A program made the translations under genes and the position numbers. Below are positions 40,960 to 50,036 of a stretch of DNA of 64,000 bases, piece after piece (the stretch's first letter is position 1; every line of letters begins with the position of its first letter). The stretch lies in the NCBI RefSeq assembly GCF_038181555.1, contig NZ_JBBWUA010000014.1:1-64000 (forward strand), given 5' to 3'. Origin of the DNA: Desulfitobacterium sp038181555 (lineage in GTDB: Bacteria > Bacillota > Desulfitobacteriia > Desulfitobacteriales > Desulfitobacteriaceae). Under the pieces are notes generated by a model that was not told where the DNA came from, ran no database searches, and saw only the letters and a program-made list of their open reading frames with translations.

Positions 40960-42759
40960 ATGGAACAAGCTAAACAAAAATCTCGCTCGGAGATTCCTCA
41001 AGAATATAAATGGAATCTTGAAGACATTTTTCCCCATGATCAAGCTTGGGAGGAAGAGTATATCAAAGCTGAGAAGCTTTTGCTTAAAGCTGGAGAATAT
41101 CAAGGACGTCTGGGGGAGAGTGCCGAAACATTATTAGCATGCTTTGCTTGGGTGGACGAAATCGGCCAAAGCGTCGGCGAAATCTACACCTATGCACGGA
41201 TGCGTCGTGACGAGGATAATCGGGATTCACATTATCAAGCCTTAACCGATCGAGCCGGTGCCCTCTCTGTACGTGTCGGGAGTGCTCTGGCCTTTGTCGT
41301 TCCTGAAATTCTCTCCCTACCGGATGGGATGCTTCAGGAATATCGTCAAGCAAATGCCCAATTAGCCCTCTACGACCATGCTTTAGATGATATTCTACGC
41401 AAACGGGACCATGTTTTAAGCCCGGCGGAAGAAAAACTACTGGCCGAAATGGGAGAAATTGCGGATGGCCCCAGTACCATTTTTGGGATGGCCAATAATG
41501 CGGACCTGAAATTTCCTACCATCAAGGATGAAAAAGGTGCGGAAGTCGAGCTTACCAAGGGTAATTATATTCAATTTATGGAAAGCGAAGATCGTCGTGT
41601 TCGGCAGGAGGCCTTTGAAACCTTATATGCTACCTATCAAAAGCAGATTAATACTTGGGCAGCTATTCTCAGTTCGAATATCAAGGGTGATGTCTTTTTC
41701 GCTAAGTCTCGTCGTTACCCCTCGGCAATTGAGTCATCCTTGAATGCTGACAAGGTTCCTCTTACAGTCTATCATTCCTTGATTGAAACGGTTCGCGAGT
41801 TTCTGCCGGAGATGCATCGCTATGTGAAGCTGAGAAAGAAGGCTTTGGGGCTTGATGAGCTTCATATGTATGATATTTATGTACCCATTGTGTCGGAAGT
41901 CAATATGAAAATCCCCTATGCCCAAGCTGTGGAAATGTGTCAGGCAGGGTTAAAGCCTTTAGGACAAGAGTATGGCAAGGTTTTAGAAAAGGGCTTTAAT
42001 TCTCATTGGATCGATGTGTATGAAAACGAAGGCAAGACCAGCGGTGCTTATTCATGGGGTACATACGGTTCCCATCCTTATGTCTTGCTCAATCATCAAG
42101 ATACCCTGGATTCGATGTTTACCATCGCTCATGAGATGGGTCATTCACTCCATACCTATTATTCCAACCAAACTCAGCCTCATATTTATGCCGGTTACAC
42201 GATTTTCGTTGCTGAAGTTGCCTCTACCCTTAATGAAGGTTTAGTTATGGATCATCTGCTTAAAACAACTGAAGACCCGAAGCTACTGGCCTATCTATTA
42301 AACCATTATCTAGAGCAATTCCGAGGCACTGTTTTCCGCCAGACCATGTTTGCGGAGTTTGAAATGAAAACCCATGCTATGGTGGAAGCTGGGGAAGCCC
42401 TTACAGCGGATTTGTTGTCCAGTGTCTATCTTAAACTCAATGAGGATTATTATGGACCGGATGTGGTTATGGATCCTCAGATCGCTATTGAATGGGCAAG
42501 GATTCCTCATTTTTACAATGCCTTCTATGTGTATAAATATGCTACGGGATTCTCAGCAGCTACGGCCTTAAGCAGAAAAATCCTCGACGAAGGGGAGCCT
42601 GCCGTGAAGCGTTACCTAGAATTTTTGTCGAGCGGAAGCTCGGACTATCCCATTGAGCTTTTGCGTAAGGCGGGAGTGGATATGGAGACCCCGTTACCTG
42701 TGAGAGAAGCTTTGCAGGTCTTTAAAGGACTTCTCGATCGTTTGGAAGCTCTTCTTTAA
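40960..42759 (+). CDS. pepF: Oligoendopeptidase F
   Basis: This 599-residue M3-family zinc peptidase degrades short peptides in the cytoplasm. The zinc motif TIAHEMGHSLHTYYS is near 388-402 and the third ligand lies in NEGLVMDHLL near 426. N-terminal SEIPQEYKWNLEDIFPHDQA is typical of PepF. ATG 40960 has TAGGAGG upstream. It lies downstream of a candidate small RNA or leader and has no evident operon partner. Confidence 0.95.
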   Translation: MEQAKQKSRSEIPQEYKWNLEDIFPHDQAWEEEYIKAEKLLLKAGEYQGRLGESAETLLACFAWVDEIGQSVGEIYTYARMRRDEDNRDSHYQALTDRAGALSVRVGSALAFVVPEILSLPDGMLQEYRQANAQLALYDHALDDILRKRDHVLSPAEEKLLAEMGEIADGPSTIFGMANNADLKFPTIKDEKGAEVELTKGNYIQFMESEDRRVRQEAFETLYATYQKQINTWAAILSSNIKGDVFFAKSRRYPSAIESSLNADKVPLTVYHSLIETVREFLPEMHRYVKLRKKALGLDELHMYDIYVPIVSEVNMKIPYAQAVEMCQAGLKPLGQEYGKVLEKGFNSHWIDVYENEGKTSGAYSWGTYGSHPYVLLNHQDTLDSMFTIAHEMGHSLHTYYSNQTQPHIYAGYTIFVAEVASTLNEGLVMDHLLKTTEDPKLLAYLLNHYLEQFRGTVFRQTMFAEFEMKTHAMVEAGEALTADLLSSVYLKLNEDYYGPDVVMDPQIAIEWARIPHFYNAFYVYKYATGFSAATALSRKILDEGEPAVKRYLEFLSSGSSDYPIELLRKAGVDMETPLPVREALQVFKGLLDRLEALL

Positions 42760-42867
42760 GGGCAAGTCTTCCCAAAGACCTACCTTGACAAAGATTATGG
42801 ATAAGCACACTATTTATATTAGGTTATTGCTTGATTTAAGATTCTCAGAAAGAAAGGATGAAGGATT

Positions 42868-43707
42868 ATGAGTGATGCATGCAGCTCATGTTCATCAGCG
42901 AGTACCTGTACCACAGGCAGCTGTCCGTCTAAACCAGAAAAAACGAAAGCCCAAGAAGCCAGTAACATTAAAAGCGTTATCGCGATTATGAGTGGCAAAG
43001 GGGGCGTAGGTAAATCCTCTGTCACCTCTATGCTTGCCGTAAGTTTAATGAGAAAAGGCTATAAGGTCGGTATCTTAGATGCGGATATTACAGGGCCAAG
43101 TATTCCGAAGATTTTCGGCCTAAAAGGTAAAGCAGATATCAATGAGACAGGAGTCGTTCCTGTCGAATCACAGCATGGCATAAAGGTTATGTCCTTAAAT
43201 CTAATGCTCCCTAACGAAGATGAGCCGGTAATCTGGAGAAGTTCGATTATATCGCAGATGGTAAGGCAGTTCTGGACCGATGTTATCTGGGGAGAACTGG
43301 ATTTCTTACTTGTTGATCTACCGCCGGGAACTGGGGACGTACCCATTACGGTGATGCAAAGCTTGCCCGTGTCTGGCATAGTCATCGTGACCAGCCCTCA
43401 ACAATTAGCTGGAATGATCGTTCGCAAAGCGATCAAAATGGTGAAAAAATATGATGCAAATATCTATGGCTTGATCGAGAATATGGCTTACGTGTCTTGC
43501 CCTCATTGTGAAGATAGGATTGAGATTTTTGGCAAACCACATGGAGAAGAGGAAGCTGCGAAAAACGAAATTCCCTATCTCGGGCAATTACCCATTGATC
43601 CGGTTTTAGCGACCGTGTCGGACCTCGGCAAAATCGAGGATTACGAATCAGAGAATTTTAAAGATATTGCTCAACGCTTAGCCGACAGCATTAAAACAAC
43701 CGCGTAA
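42868..43707 (+). CDS. Mrp/NBP35-type Fe-S cluster carrier ATPase
   Basis: This 279-residue P-loop protein is of the Mrp/ApbC/NBP35 family, which carries [4Fe-4S] clusters to apo-proteins. The deviant Walker A MSGKGGVGKSSVTSM is near 41-55, and VDLPPGTGDVPITVMQSLP and the bridging cysteines YVSCPHCEDR near 209-218 are present. The N-terminus has an extra cysteine-rich segment (CSSCSSASTCTTGSC), as in eukaryotic NBP35. ATG 42868 follows GAAAGGATGAAGG. The SAH hydrolase gene follows 35 bases later. Confidence 0.93.
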   Translation: MSDACSSCSSASTCTTGSCPSKPEKTKAQEASNIKSVIAIMSGKGGVGKSSVTSMLAVSLMRKGYKVGILDADITGPSIPKIFGLKGKADINETGVVPVESQHGIKVMSLNLMLPNEDEPVIWRSSIISQMVRQFWTDVIWGELDFLLVDLPPGTGDVPITVMQSLPVSGIVIVTSPQQLAGMIVRKAIKMVKKYDANIYGLIENMAYVSCPHCEDRIEIFGKPHGEEEAAKNEIPYLGQLPIDPVLATVSDLGKIEDYESENFKDIAQRLADSIKTTA

Positions 43708-43742
43708 AGAGAAGAGGGGGGTGGCCGGTTTAGCCGGGTACT

Positions 43743-44993
43743 ATGGGATCAACAATACGAGATATTAATTTAGCAGACAAAGGCCAATTAAAAATTGACT
43801 GGGTTCAAGGACATATGCCTGTATTAAACACCTTGAGGGAGGAGTTCGAAAGAACTCAACCCTTTAAAGGTAAAAAGGTGACTATTTGCTTGCACTTAGA
43901 AGCAAAGACAGCCTATCTTGCCAAAGTCGTCCAAGCAGGTGGAGCGGAGGTCACAGTAGTGGCTAGTAATCCTTTATCTACCCAAGATGATGTAGTTGCT
44001 GCTCTAGTGGCTGGAGGTGTTCATGCTCACGCTTGGTACGGTGCGACTGATGAGGAGTATCATCAACACCTTCATAAGGCGCTCGATTTTGGCCCGGACT
44101 ACATAATCGATGATGGTGGCGATTTAGTCTCGACCATCCACAAAGAACGTCGGGAATTAATTGGCAAGGTTCTAGGTGGAGCTGAAGAAACCACCACCGG
44201 GATTCTCCGTTTACGGGCTATGGAGAAGAATGGAGAATTGGCTTTTCCCATGATCGCCGTTAATGATGCCGAAATGAAGTACTTATTCGATAATCGCTAT
44301 GGCACAGGGCAATCGGTTTGGGATGGAATAATGCGCACAACCAACTTGGTGGTTGCCGGAAAAACTGTTTGCGTCGTAGGCTATGGATGGTGTGGTAAAG
44401 GGGTCGCCTTGAGAGCTAAGGGCCTCGGTGCCCGAGTCATCATCTGCGAAGTCAACCCAATCAAAGCCAACGAAGCATGGATGGATGGCTTTGAAGTCAT
44501 GCCCATGGTTGAGGCTGCCCCCTTCGGCGACTTTTTTGTAACGGTTACCGGGAACAAAGATGTGATTACTGGTGAACACTTCCAAGTGATGAAAGATGGT
44601 GCGATCCTAGCTAATGCTGGTCATTTTGATGTCGAAGTGAATAAAGTCCAATTAGCGGCTATGGCCAAGAGTTGTCGCGAAGTTCGTAACAATATCGAGG
44701 AATATCTGCTTCAGGATGGACGCAAAATATATCTCTTAGCTGAAGGGCGCTTGGTCAACTTGGCTGCCGGGGATGGTCATCCTGCTGAGGTCATGGATAT
44801 GACCTTTGCTTTACAGGCTCTCGCCTTGCATTATTTGGCGACTGCCAAGGCTCCTTTTGAGTCTAAAGTTTATTCCGTTCCCTTAGAAATAGATCAGCGC
44901 GTGGCAGAGCTAAAGCTAAGAACTTTGGGATTGAAGATTGATCAATTATCAGAGGAACAGGAACGTTATCTGGCGAATTGGCAACATAGCTAA
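43743..44993 (+). CDS. ahcY: Adenosylhomocysteinase
   Basis: This 416-residue NAD-dependent enzyme splits S-adenosylhomocysteine into adenosine and homocysteine. Conserved blocks include YIIDDGGDLVSTIHKER near 119, GGAEETTTGILRLRAM, NRYGTGQSVWDGIMRTTN near 183 and the Rossmann motif VVGYGWCGKGVALRAKGLG near 218. Length fits the archaeal and clostridial short class. It lies 35 bases after the Mrp gene and before a strong hairpin. It regenerates the methyl cycle used by SAM enzymes such as MenG. Confidence 0.95.
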   Translation: MGSTIRDINLADKGQLKIDWVQGHMPVLNTLREEFERTQPFKGKKVTICLHLEAKTAYLAKVVQAGGAEVTVVASNPLSTQDDVVAALVAGGVHAHAWYGATDEEYHQHLHKALDFGPDYIIDDGGDLVSTIHKERRELIGKVLGGAEETTTGILRLRAMEKNGELAFPMIAVNDAEMKYLFDNRYGTGQSVWDGIMRTTNLVVAGKTVCVVGYGWCGKGVALRAKGLGARVIICEVNPIKANEAWMDGFEVMPMVEAAPFGDFFVTVTGNKDVITGEHFQVMKDGAILANAGHFDVEVNKVQLAAMAKSCREVRNNIEEYLLQDGRKIYLLAEGRLVNLAAGDGHPAEVMDMTFALQALALHYLATAKAPFESKVYSVPLEIDQRVAELKLRTLGLKIDQLSEEQERYLANWQHS

Positions 44994-45012
44994 GTTTACC
45001 TTTAGTGCGATG

Positions 45013-45044
45013 AAAGGTCTGATGTATTTTGACATCAGACCTTT
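45013..45044 (+). terminator. Stem-loop after adenosylhomocysteinase
   Basis: AAAGGTCTGATGT at 45013-45025 pairs perfectly with ACATCAGACCTTT at 45032-45044 around a six-base loop. The tail is only partly T-rich. Confidence 0.75.
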
Positions 45045-45170
45045 CTCGTCCATCTATGAGAATGCACATCTATGCTCTGTTTGCCGACTCGTTAGCCTTT
45101 ATGCGATTTTGGTAGTTTTTATAGCCGGGATCAGATAATGAGGACTAAAGTGAGACAAGAAGGATAAACT

Positions 45171-45449
45171 ATGGATACACCTGCTAAAGAAAGGAAGGTA
45201 TATCCATTGCGTTATATTTGGCGAGTTTTTGTAATTCTTGTTATGGTTTTTTTGGCGAAAGGTATTTTTGAAGAGAAGCAACCTCAAGCCTATATTTCTC
45301 ATCCCCAGGTTCAAGTATTGATGGATGAAATTGAATGGAGGGCTTCCCAAATACAGAAAGCCGCTCAGGATTTGCCGGGAAGTATTGAAGTCATGCTGAG
45401 GCGCATATTTACTGATGGAAAGCCGGCAATTGAGGCAAAATCCGTTTAA
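45171..45449 (+). CDS. Small single-helix membrane protein
   Basis: This 92-residue protein has a basic N-terminus (KERKVYPLRYIWR), one membrane helix (VFVILVMVFLAKGIF near 20-34) and a soluble helical tail with EWRASQIQKAAQDLPGSIEV. ATG 45171 follows AAGGAT. It lies about 115 bases upstream of the large RNA on the same strand, yet the RNA has its own promoter. No family is recognised; a link to the RNA is only a thought. Confidence 0.6.
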   Translation: MDTPAKERKVYPLRYIWRVFVILVMVFLAKGIFEEKQPQAYISHPQVQVLMDEIEWRASQIQKAAQDLPGSIEVMLRRIFTDGKPAIEAKSV

Positions 45450-45528
45450 TGATAACTTATTTCAACGTTGCGTTCATTTTCGAAGTATAGCAAGCTCAAG
45501 GACCGACAATGAAGATTTGAAAAAAAGA

Positions 45529-45558
45529 TTGATTTCATTGTAAAATAAATAATATAAT
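45529..45558 (+). promoter_or_regulatory. Promoter of the large structured RNA
   Basis: TTGATT at 45529-45534 and TATAAT at 45553-45558 are separated by 18 bases. The start would be near 45565, at the beginning of the end-closing helix. Confidence 0.7.
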
Positions 45559-45564
45559 TGTCTT

Positions 45565-46165
45565 TGAGCTATGGAGCGCTATTCTAGTGCGTGAAATGAC
45601 AGTCGAAGGCGGGCCTAATAATCCGCTAAGGGCATACCGATGAAGTTCCTGGTGGTGGCTTTCGACGCCCAGTCGAGGGTTGCTGCTGGGGGTTAAGGTT
45701 GAGGGGGATCCGCAATGGCATGCGGGCGATACCCTCTTCCGTGGAGGCCTAAGTTCGTGGCTGAGTTTTTGGTTACGGCTTGGGGTATGAACCTGCATTA
45801 GGAAGGAACTTAGTGCAGTGTAGCCTGCCTTGAGGTGGAGAAGTTGGGAGGGCTAAAGGGGCTTCTGCTCATTGGCCGATGGGCTTGAGTCTGCCTGAAA
45901 TTCTTTTCTGCAAAAGAGGCTAAGCTGTCATGGGCCGTTAAGGAAAACTTCTAGAGCGAAAACTAACGAGGATTAAAGTGCGTTCTTAGTGGCGATCAAG
46001 TGCTAGTTTGGGCGACATTCTAGGCTGAGGGAAAGGGGAAACCGCCTTTACAGGAAACTGGAGGAACTCAGTGGGAAAACCTACTCGACCTATGGCGCAA
46101 TATTTATTCGTCTGTGTCCTAAAGCTCAAAGATAAACACCTCTCGTGAGAGAGGTGTTTTTTTTT
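45565..46165 (+). ncRNA. Large structured non-coding RNA, class not recognised
   Basis: About 600 bases have no credible ribosome-bound gene but carry a promoter and a strong terminator. The ends pair: TCTTTGAGCT (45561-45570) with AGCTCAAAGA (46123-46132). Internal helices include GTCGAAGGC (45602) with GCTTTCGAC (45658), GAGGG/CCCTC (45701, 45732) over CCGCA/TGCGG, CTAAGTTC (45749) with GAACTTAG (45806), TCTTTT/AAAAGA (45902) and CTGAG/CTCAG (46025, 46068) enclosing CAG-GAAA-CTG. Length and ends recall OLE or ROOL RNAs. RNase P and tmRNA cores are absent. Function is unknown. Confidence 0.75.
46134..46165 (+). terminator. Strong terminator of the large RNA
   Basis: AAACACCTCTC at 46134-46144 pairs with GAGAGGTGTTT at 46149-46159 across a GTGA loop, followed by T residues to 46165. 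Confidence 0.92.
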
Positions 46166-46179
46166 CGTTTAATTTGTTT

Positions 46180-46335
46180 TTAATAGGGGACCCAAGGCAC
46201 AAGTCGATGTTTTTTACATTCTCCTCCCGGTTCGGCAGGTGTCTGATTATGAATGTACAGATCCGTCTTTTGACATTTTTTAGTCCGCTTGTAATAGCAT
46301 TGACGACAGAGTTCGACGCGGTAATTGAGAATCAT
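46180..46335 (-). CDS. Small cysteine-rich protein coupled to uvrC
   Basis: This 51-residue frame starts with ATG overlapping the uvrC stop (ATGA), with AAAGGAG at the right distance inside the uvrC end. Cysteines at 10, 13, 21 and 40 (CRQCYYKRTKKC and GGECKKH) suggest a zinc-ribbon-like fold. It is basic and ends just before the large RNA terminator. The coupling and ribosome site make it a good gene candidate, but no family is known to me. Confidence 0.7.
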   Translation of the reverse strand: MILNYRVELCRQCYYKRTKKCQKTDLYIHNQTPAEPGGECKKHRLVPWVPY

Positions 46336-48098
46336 GGCTTGACTCCTTTGTCATTGAAGTGTGTATAGATGGCGGTAGCAGCTGGAGAAGGAAGACCAGC
46401 CTTCTGAAGATCCTCGAGGGTGGCTGTGCGGATGTTGTCTATGGATTTGAAATGTCGCAAAAGTTGTTGCCTTCTCTTCTGCCCGACACCAGGTATTCCA
46501 TCAAGCTCAGAGAGCATCATGTTTTTGGTACGTTGTTGTCGATGGAAGGTAATCGCAAAACGATGGACTTCATTTTGAATTCGTTCTAAGAGACGGAAGC
46601 CGGCTGACCGTCGTTCGAAAGAATGGGGAAAGCCCTCGGAGTCCATGAGAGCTGAGGTCTGATGTCGATCGTTTTTGACCATACCCGCTACATGAATATC
46701 AGCCTTCAAGGCAGCTAGGGCATCTTTAGCCGCATTAATCTGGCCCTTACCTCCATCCACAAGAATAAGATCTGGGAGGGGAAGGTTTTCTTGGAGGAGG
46801 CGTTTATAGCGTCGCTCAATCACTTGGTGCATGGAGGCTGTATCATCCATATTGGGCATGGGCTGTATTTTGAACTTGCGGTATTGACTGCGATTCGGCT
46901 TTCCCTCGCTAAACTGTATCATTCCGGCAACACTATGAGCTCCGGCAATATTGGATATATCGAAGGATTCAATGATTTGCGGGGAGGGTATATTTAAAGC
47001 GTTTCCGATTTCCTCTAGTGCTTGGGTGCATTCTTCCAAATCTCGGATTTCGATGGAGATCTGTTCGTGTAAAGTGGTTTGGGCGTTTTCCATGGCCATC
47101 TGGACTAGATCACGTTTTTGTCCCTTTTGGGGTACGACCATAGGAAAAAGCTTACCTAATGCGCTGAGATCTAGCGGAGGTAAGAGTATTTCTTGAGGAA
47201 TGGTGGAGCTTTCGGTGTAGAACTGAGCTAAAAAAGAAATAAAGGCCTCTTCAGGTTCTTCATAATAGGGAAAGATAAAAATATCTCGGGAGAGGAGCTT
47301 GCCTTGGCGTAAGTAAAAGATCTGGATGCATATTTGATCGCGGGAAAAAGCATATCCAACCACATCCCGATCCACAAAGTCGTTGAGGGTGATGTTTTGT
47401 TTTTCTCCGACTTTCTTTAGATCTTCGATCAGGTCCCTGTATTCTTGAGCTCGTTCAAATTCTAGATTTTCTGCAGCCTGAATCATTTTGGACTGTAAGG
47501 CTTTAAGGATGGCCCCCTGATCCCCCTTGAGAAAGGTGGCAGCTTCCTTACGGATATCCTCATAGGCCGCTCGGGGCACATTTTGAGTGCAGGGCCCCAG
47601 ACATTGACCAAGATGATAATAAAGACAGGGCTTGTTTGGTATCTGACGACATTTGCGAAAAGGAAAAAGACGATTCAGCAAGCGGGCCGCTTCCTTGGCT
47701 GCTGTCGCGTTAGGATAGGGTCCATAATATTTCCCTGCTCCTTTTTTTACCTGCCGGGTCACTAAGATACGTGGATGATCTTCATCGGTGATCGTGATAA
47801 AAGGGTAGGTTTTATCATCTCGCAATGAAATATTATACTTAGGATTATGTTTTTTAATTAAATTGCATTCTAAAAGTAAGGCCTCTACTTCTGAATCCGT
47901 AAGAATAGTTTCAAAGTCTGCTATTTGGCTGATCATGAGTTGGGTTTTTCCATTATGGGAACCCGTGAAATAGGAACGGACTCGATTTTTGAGAATCTTG
48001 GCTTTACCTACATATATAATTTCGCCGGAAGCATCTTTCATAAGATAAACTCCCGGTTTGTCCGGTAATAAACTAAGTTTTTCGCGAAGTATCTCCAT
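46332..48098 (-). CDS. uvrC: Excinuclease ABC subunit C
   Basis: This 588-residue nuclease subunit makes both cuts in nucleotide excision repair. The N-terminal GIY-YIG domain has PGVYLMKDASGEIIYVGKAK near 15-34, a UVR motif lies near 200 (FERAQEYRDLIEDLK), the C-terminal RNase H-like part has ESFDISNIAG and VDGGKGQ, and the HhH end reads LDGIPGVGQKRRQQLL. ATG 48098 is preferred because GAGG lies eight bases upstream. The small cysteine-rich gene overlaps its stop. Confidence 0.96.
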   Translation of the reverse strand: MEILREKLSLLPDKPGVYLMKDASGEIIYVGKAKILKNRVRSYFTGSHNGKTQLMISQIADFETILTDSEVEALLLECNLIKKHNPKYNISLRDDKTYPFITITDEDHPRILVTRQVKKGAGKYYGPYPNATAAKEAARLLNRLFPFRKCRQIPNKPCLYYHLGQCLGPCTQNVPRAAYEDIRKEAATFLKGDQGAILKALQSKMIQAAENLEFERAQEYRDLIEDLKKVGEKQNITLNDFVDRDVVGYAFSRDQICIQIFYLRQGKLLSRDIFIFPYYEEPEEAFISFLAQFYTESSTIPQEILLPPLDLSALGKLFPMVVPQKGQKRDLVQMAMENAQTTLHEQISIEIRDLEECTQALEEIGNALNIPSPQIIESFDISNIAGAHSVAGMIQFSEGKPNRSQYRKFKIQPMPNMDDTASMHQVIERRYKRLLQENLPLPDLILVDGGKGQINAAKDALAALKADIHVAGMVKNDRHQTSALMDSEGFPHSFERRSAGFRLLERIQNEVHRFAITFHRQQRTKNMMLSELDGIPGVGQKRRQQLLRHFKSIDNIRTATLEDLQKAGLPSPAATAIYTHFNDKGVKP

Positions 48099-48307
48099 CT
48101 TGCACACCTCGGTATTATTCTAGACGGAGATGAAGAGTTATGCAAGTTATCGGGAGGGAATAAGTTAAATTCGCGTTTATTTCAAGGGTAAGTGCAAAGA
48201 CTTTTGCTAACGTCTTGTTATGGACAAACATATCGGACATCTTTCATTAGTATAATTACTTATAGGATCTCATAGGATCTCACCACTGGGATAGAGGAGG
48301 GGTTCAG

Positions 48308-48871
48308 TTGTCAAATTCATGGGGGCGGCCACCGCGCAATGATATCTGGCAGGATTTACAGGCATTGGCCTTTTGGGTATTGCTCATAGGGGTAGGTGCC
48401 TATATCATTTTCCCGAATTTCTTTAGTGATGTCTATGCACGCCTTACTGACCCAGCAGCACAGCTGGTTGACTCTTCTACAGGATCCTATGATCCGAATA
48501 ATAATGAGGATAGTATCTATGATTCCAATACGAATATAGACAATACCTATCCTGATACATCATCAGGTTATCTGTATTCCACGGGAGATTCGAGCCTCGG
48601 CTCTCCGGCCTCGTCTCTATATCTTGGCAATGAAGTGTCTACGGGTTATTGGATACTTTTTGTAGCTGATGGAGAGTTTAAGCAGCTGGCAGTTGCCAGC
48701 GAGGCCTATACCTTTCTATTGCGCTTAATTGAAAATGATCAGTCTAGTGGCGGCAAGAAAACGGTAATTATGGTTGCTAATGGCCAGCTTCGGAAGTTTT
48801 CCGTTGCCGATGAAATCTATCAAATTGTGGTCAATATGGCTGCTATTGACACACGAGCAAAACTTGGTTAA
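48308..48871 (+). CDS. Membrane-anchored protein with Asn/Ser/Asp-rich linker
   Basis: This 187-residue protein has one N-terminal membrane helix (LAFWVLLIGVGAYIIFPNFF near 20-39), a low-complexity linker rich in Asn, Asp, Ser, Thr and Tyr, and a folded C-terminal part (about 105-185) that contains two similar segments, VADGEFKQLAVASEAY and VANGQLRKFSVADEIY. The duplication suggests a small repeat domain outside the cell. TTG 48308 is the start. No family is recognised. Confidence 0.6.
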   Translation: MSNSWGRPPRNDIWQDLQALAFWVLLIGVGAYIIFPNFFSDVYARLTDPAAQLVDSSTGSYDPNNNEDSIYDSNTNIDNTYPDTSSGYLYSTGDSSLGSPASSLYLGNEVSTGYWILFVADGEFKQLAVASEAYTFLLRLIENDQSSGGKKTVIMVANGQLRKFSVADEIYQIVVNMAAIDTRAKLG

Positions 48872-48885
48872 GGGATTTCTGAGCA

Positions 48886-49329
48886 TTAACTATAGAGGAG
48901 CTTCGCTCCAGCTGCAAAGAGAATGAGTCCGAGCAATTGCCAAGGATTCCAAGCTAGACGCTCAGCACCGAATAGACCGAGATGATCGATGATAAGAGCG
49001 GCGCCCACCTGACCAATGATAATGGCTGTTGTAGCGTTACACACTCCAATCTTGGGAATACTTAGGGCCACTAGCCCAACAATAACGACACTAAGAACTC
49101 CGCCAAGGTAAAGATACCATGGTATGGAAAGCCAGTTATATTCTAAAAATGGGACCCGAGTAATGAAGACTGCAATTAATGCCAAGACAGTTCCGATGAT
49201 ATGAACGACCAAGGTAGTGGCTAAAATTGAGGTTTTTTGATAGAGTTCAGAATTTAATGTGCCTTGAACCGCCATAGTGATGCCAGAGATGGCAGCGATC
49301 ACAGCGGGAAGAGATAAAAATTTATTCAT
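48886..49329 (-). CDS. DMT-superfamily small transporter (DUF606/YdcZ type)
   Basis: This 147-residue protein has five hydrophobic helices and the glycine/proline pattern of the DUF606 (YdcZ) group of drug/metabolite transporters: AISGITMAVQGTLNSELYQK at the N-terminus and TAIIIGQVGAALIIDHLGLFG near 105. Proteins of this group often work as pairs, but no partner gene lies beside it. ATG 49329 has AGGAGG upstream. Confidence 0.8.
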   Translation of the reverse strand: MNKFLSLPAVIAAISGITMAVQGTLNSELYQKTSILATTLVVHIIGTVLALIAVFITRVPFLEYNWLSIPWYLYLGGVLSVVIVGLVALSIPKIGVCNATTAIIIGQVGAALIIDHLGLFGAERLAWNPWQLLGLILFAAGAKLLYS

Positions 49330-49458
49330 GAAAACCTCCTAATATAAATATTGATTGAATTGGTCAAGTTCTCCAACTTCGACAAGAAGTAGTTCGTATT
49401 TCCAATGTAGCTCAAGGGAAAAATGAAATTGTAGAAATAATTGAAAAGAGGTGGCGTC

Positions 49459-49830
49459 GTGGAAATTGATTACAACTTAGTCCAACGGGCCCAGATGCTA
49501 CTAACGCTTGATCATCCACTTTCACAAGTGCGGGATATCTTGCTGTGCGAGGGATATCCTCAAGATCAAGTGGTTGAATTAATAGATGCTACTGAAGAAG
49601 TGCTGAATTACCTTGTGCCTCCTGAATATGATGAAAACAAAATAGGGATTGACATACTTAGGCCTGGTGAAAAAACGGAGGGAAGAAAACCCGGGGTGGA
49701 TATTTTAATCGATAAACATTCGGGTAAACTGAGCTTGATGACTCCGCAATTTCAAGAAACTTGGAAGGTCGCGAACGAAGTGCGTAAGGCCATAAGACAT
49801 CAAAGATCCGTTGGACGATATTACCATTAG
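49459..49830 (+). CDS. Small unknown protein
   Basis: This 123-residue soluble protein has an N-terminal helical region (VQRAQMLLTLDHPLSQVRDI) and a more charged C-terminus (GRKPGVDILIDKHSGKLSLM). GTG 49459 is used because AGAGGTGG lies just upstream. It has no membrane helix or metal motif. A terminator follows directly. No family is recognised. Confidence 0.55.
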   Translation: MEIDYNLVQRAQMLLTLDHPLSQVRDILLCEGYPQDQVVELIDATEEVLNYLVPPEYDENKIGIDILRPGEKTEGRKPGVDILIDKHSGKLSLMTPQFQETWKVANEVRKAIRHQRSVGRYYH

Positions 49831-49841
49831 TTTTCTTAATT

Positions 49842-49872
49842 AAAGGCGGGCAATGAGGCTACGCCTTTTTTT
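49842..49872 (+). terminator. Intrinsic terminator
   Basis: AAAGGCG at 49842-49848 pairs with CGCCTTT at 49862-49868 and is followed by T residues. Confidence 0.8.
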
Positions 49873-50036
49873 TATGTATCAGAACGTATAGGTTATAATT
49901 CACGTATAGGTTTTAAGCCGTAGATAGTGTTATTGTTTTCTGGAACTCTATAAATTATGTTATAATTTTTAATTGACGCAAGTAAAGTTATCGACGGATA
50001 GAATCAATGTTTCACTGATGGAGGTAAGAGCGGCAG

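Noticed and set aside
45565..46165. RNase P RNA or tmRNA
   Set aside because: The GAGGAAAGTCC and ACAGAA cores of RNase P and the tRNA-like ends and tag frame of tmRNA are not present, and the length of about 600 nt does not fit either.
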